Part shown: piece by piece, positions 61,901 through 64,000 of the stretch
How the letters are laid out: every line of letters begins with the position of its first letter
Numbering within the stretch: the first letter of the stretch is position 1
Source: Acanthacorydalis orientalis
Lineage: Eukaryota; Arthropoda; Insecta; Megaloptera; Corydalidae
DNA: 64,000 nt
Assembly: GCA_034766995.1 (NCBI GenBank)
Contig: CM068314.1
Coordinates: 34,178,208-34,242,207, forward strand
Direction: 5' to 3'
The notes under the pieces: generated by a model
Seen by the model: the letters and a program-made list of their open reading frames with translations, nothing else
Database searches by the model: none
What the model was told of the DNA's origin: nothing
Made by a program: the position numbers and the translations under genes

Positions 61901-64000
61901 CCAAAAATCGTCCGTCAACACGAGTCGTTTTTAGACAATGTCCAAAACTCGTCCGTCAACACGAGTCGATTTTAGACAACGTCCAAAAATCGTCCGTCAA
62001 CACGAGTCGTTTCTAGACAATGTCCAAAAATCGTCCGTCAACACGAGTCGTTTCTAGACAATGTCCAAAAATCGTCCGCCAATACGAGTCGTTTTTAGAC
62101 AATGTCCAAAAATCGTCCGTCAACACGAGTCGTTTTTAAACAATGTCCATAAATCGTCCGACAACACGAGTCGTTTTTAGACAATGTCCAAAAATCGTCC
62201 GTCAACACGAGTCATTTTTAGACAATGTCCAAAAATCGTCCATCAACTTAAGTCGTTTTTAGACAATGTCCAAAAATCGTCCGTCAACACGAGTCACTTT
62301 TAGACAATGTCCAAAAAGCGTCCATTAACCCTACTCGTATTTAGACAATGTCCAAAAATGGTATGTCAACACGAGTCGTTTTTAGACAATGTCCAAAAAT
62401 CGTCCGTCAACCCTAGTTGCTTTTAGACAATGTTCAAAAATCGTCCGTCAACACGAGTCGTTTTTAGACAATGTCCAAAAATCGTCAGTCAACACGAGTC
62501 GTTTTTAGACAATGTCCAAATATTGTTCGTCAACCCTACTCGTTTTTAGACAATGTCCAAAAATGGTCTGTCAACACGAGTCGTCATTAGACAATGTCCA
62601 AAAATCGTCCGTCAACACGAGTCGTTTTTAGACGATGTCCGAATATCGTCCGTCAACACTAGTCGTTTTTAGACAATGTCCAAGAATCGTCCGTCAACAC
62701 GAGTCGTTTTTAGACAATGTCCATAAATCGTCCGTCAACACGAGTCGTTTTTAGACAATGTCCAAAAATCGTCCGTCAAATCTAGTCGTTTTTAGACAAT
62801 TCCAAATACCGTGCGTCAACACGAGTCGTTTTTAGACAATGTCCAAAAATCGTGTATCAACCCTAGGTGTTTTTGGACAATGTCCACAAATCGTCCGTAA
62901 ACACGAGTCGTTTTTAGACAATGTCCAAAAATCGTTCGTCAACCCGAGTCGTTTTTGGACAATGTCCAAAAATCGTCCGTCAACACGAGTCGTTTTTAGA
63001 CAATGTCCAAAAATCGTCCGTCTACACGAGTCGATTTTAGACAATGTCCAAAAGTCGTCCATCAACCCTAGTCGTTTTTAGACAATGTCCAAAAATCGTC
63101 CATCAACACGAGTCGTTTTTAGACAATGTCCATAAATCGTCCGTCTACACGAGTCGTTTTTAGACAATGTCCAAAAGTCGTCCATCAACCCAAGTCGTTT
63201 TTAGACAATGTCCAAATCTTCCATCAATTCTAGTCGTTTTTAGACAATGTCCAAAAATCGTCCATCAACCCAAGTCGTTTTTAGACAATGTCCACAAATC
63301 GTCCGTCAACACGAGTCGTTTTTTGACAATGTCCAAAAATCGTTCGTCAACCCGAGTCGTTTTTAGACAATGTCCAAAAGTCGTCCATCAACCCTAGTCG
63401 TTTTTAGACAATGTCCAAAAATCGTCCGTCAACCCTAGTTGCTTTTAGACAATGTTCAAAAATCGTCCGTCAACACGAGTCGTTTTTAAACAATGTCCAA
63501 ATATTGTTCGTCAACCCTACTCGTTTTTAGACAATGTCCAAAAATGGTCTGTCAACACGAGTCGTCTTTAGACAATGTCCAAAAATCGTCCGACAACACG
63601 AGTCGTTTTTAGACAATGTCCATAAATCGTCCGTCAACACGAGTCGTTTTTAGACAATGTCCACAAATCGTCCGTAAACACGAGTCGTTTTTAGACAATG
63701 TCCAAAAATCGTTCGTCAACCCGAGTCGTTTTTGGACAATGTCCAAAAATCGTTCGTCAATATGAGTCGTTTTTAGACAAGGTCCAAAAATCGTTCGTCA
63801 ACACGAGTCGTTTGTAGACAATGTCCAAAAATCGTCCGTCAACACGAGTCATTTTTATACAATGTCCAAAAATCGTCCATCAACACGAGTCGTTTGTAGA
63901 CAATGTCCAAAAATCGTCCGTCAACACGAGTCATTTTTATACAATGTCCAAAAATCGTCCGTCAACCCTAGTCGTTTTTAGACAATGTCCAAAAATCGTC
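52968..64000 (+). repeat. 41-bp satellite array, continues past the window
   Basis: About 268 tandem monomers with a period of 41: gacaatgtccaaaaatcg, then tccgtcaacacgagtcg and a T run. Main variants at the middle are accctagtcg, acccgagtcg and acccaagtcg; others are gaatatcg, aagaatcg, cataaatcg and atggtctg. Occasional monomers are shortened by 2-3 bases. Since 41 is not a multiple of 3 and the consensus lacks stops, 60-93-residue frames arise everywhere. There are no unique spacers, so it is not CRISPR-like. Confidence 0.96.

Noticed and set aside
53052..63397. Frames repeating MSKNRPSTRVVFRQCPK
   Set aside because: A 41-base stop-poor monomer read in successive frames gives a 41-residue pseudo-repeat. 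It is a period artefact, not a protein.
52968..64000. CRISPR-like array
   Set aside because: Repeats are adjacent with no unique spacers, and the sequence is eukaryotic.
1..64000. tRNA, rRNA and telomeric TTAGG repeats
   Set aside because: None could be recognised by eye on either strand; a covariance-model scan was not possible here.

Overview
This window looks like nuclear DNA of an insect. It is very AT-rich, the introns are short with GT-AG ends, long (AT)n arrays are frequent, and the three recognisable genes are animal genes (an atypical KIF26-type kinesin, nidogen, and a CD2BP2/Lin1-type GYF protein). A hymenopteran such as a bee fits the base composition, but I cannot prove the order from sequence alone.

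Genic half (about 1-25.4 kb). The last three exons of a KIF26-family kinesin lie on + (3230-7629); its 5' exons are not visible and probably lie upstream of the window. A complete 12-exon nidogen gene (Ndg) follows on + (10451-23805). My splice model has a length divisible by three and gives about 1396 residues: signal peptide, NIDO, EGF, G2F, EGF array, YWTD propeller, and a C-terminal Cys-rich segment. A single-exon CD2BP2-like gene lies convergently on - (24441-25418). Introns and spacers carry dead or non-autonomous DNA transposons: a foldback MITE (2486-2731), a 224-bp hAT-type element with 8-bp target duplications (9491-9714), an internally deleted mariner with almost intact ends (15638-16557), and a Tigger/pogo remnant coding a PIP-box-like C-terminal tail on - (20858-21538). 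There are also about twenty microsatellites.

Satellite half (about 27.1-64 kb). From 27.1 kb to the end I see no credible gene. The order is: a pyrimidine-rich tract; a 155-bp tandem array; a ~19-kb higher-order array of 2.0-2.4-kb units, each built around a ~480-bp near-palindrome rich in ATATCCGCC-type 9-mers; inverted 155-bp monomers; a second 155-bp array that continues in phase from the first family; a (TG)n and ~1-kb polypyrimidine tract; and a >11-kb array of a 41-bp satellite that runs off the window. A 5'-truncated LINE 3' end with target-site duplication sits inside the satellite. Higher-order unit lengths change in steps of one ~187-bp module.

The most notable finding is the dyad-rich, orientation-switching satellite complex, which could be (peri)centromeric or subtelomeric heterochromatin. 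That location is inference. The ORFs in the satellite half are translation artefacts of repeats whose monomers rarely contain stop codons.
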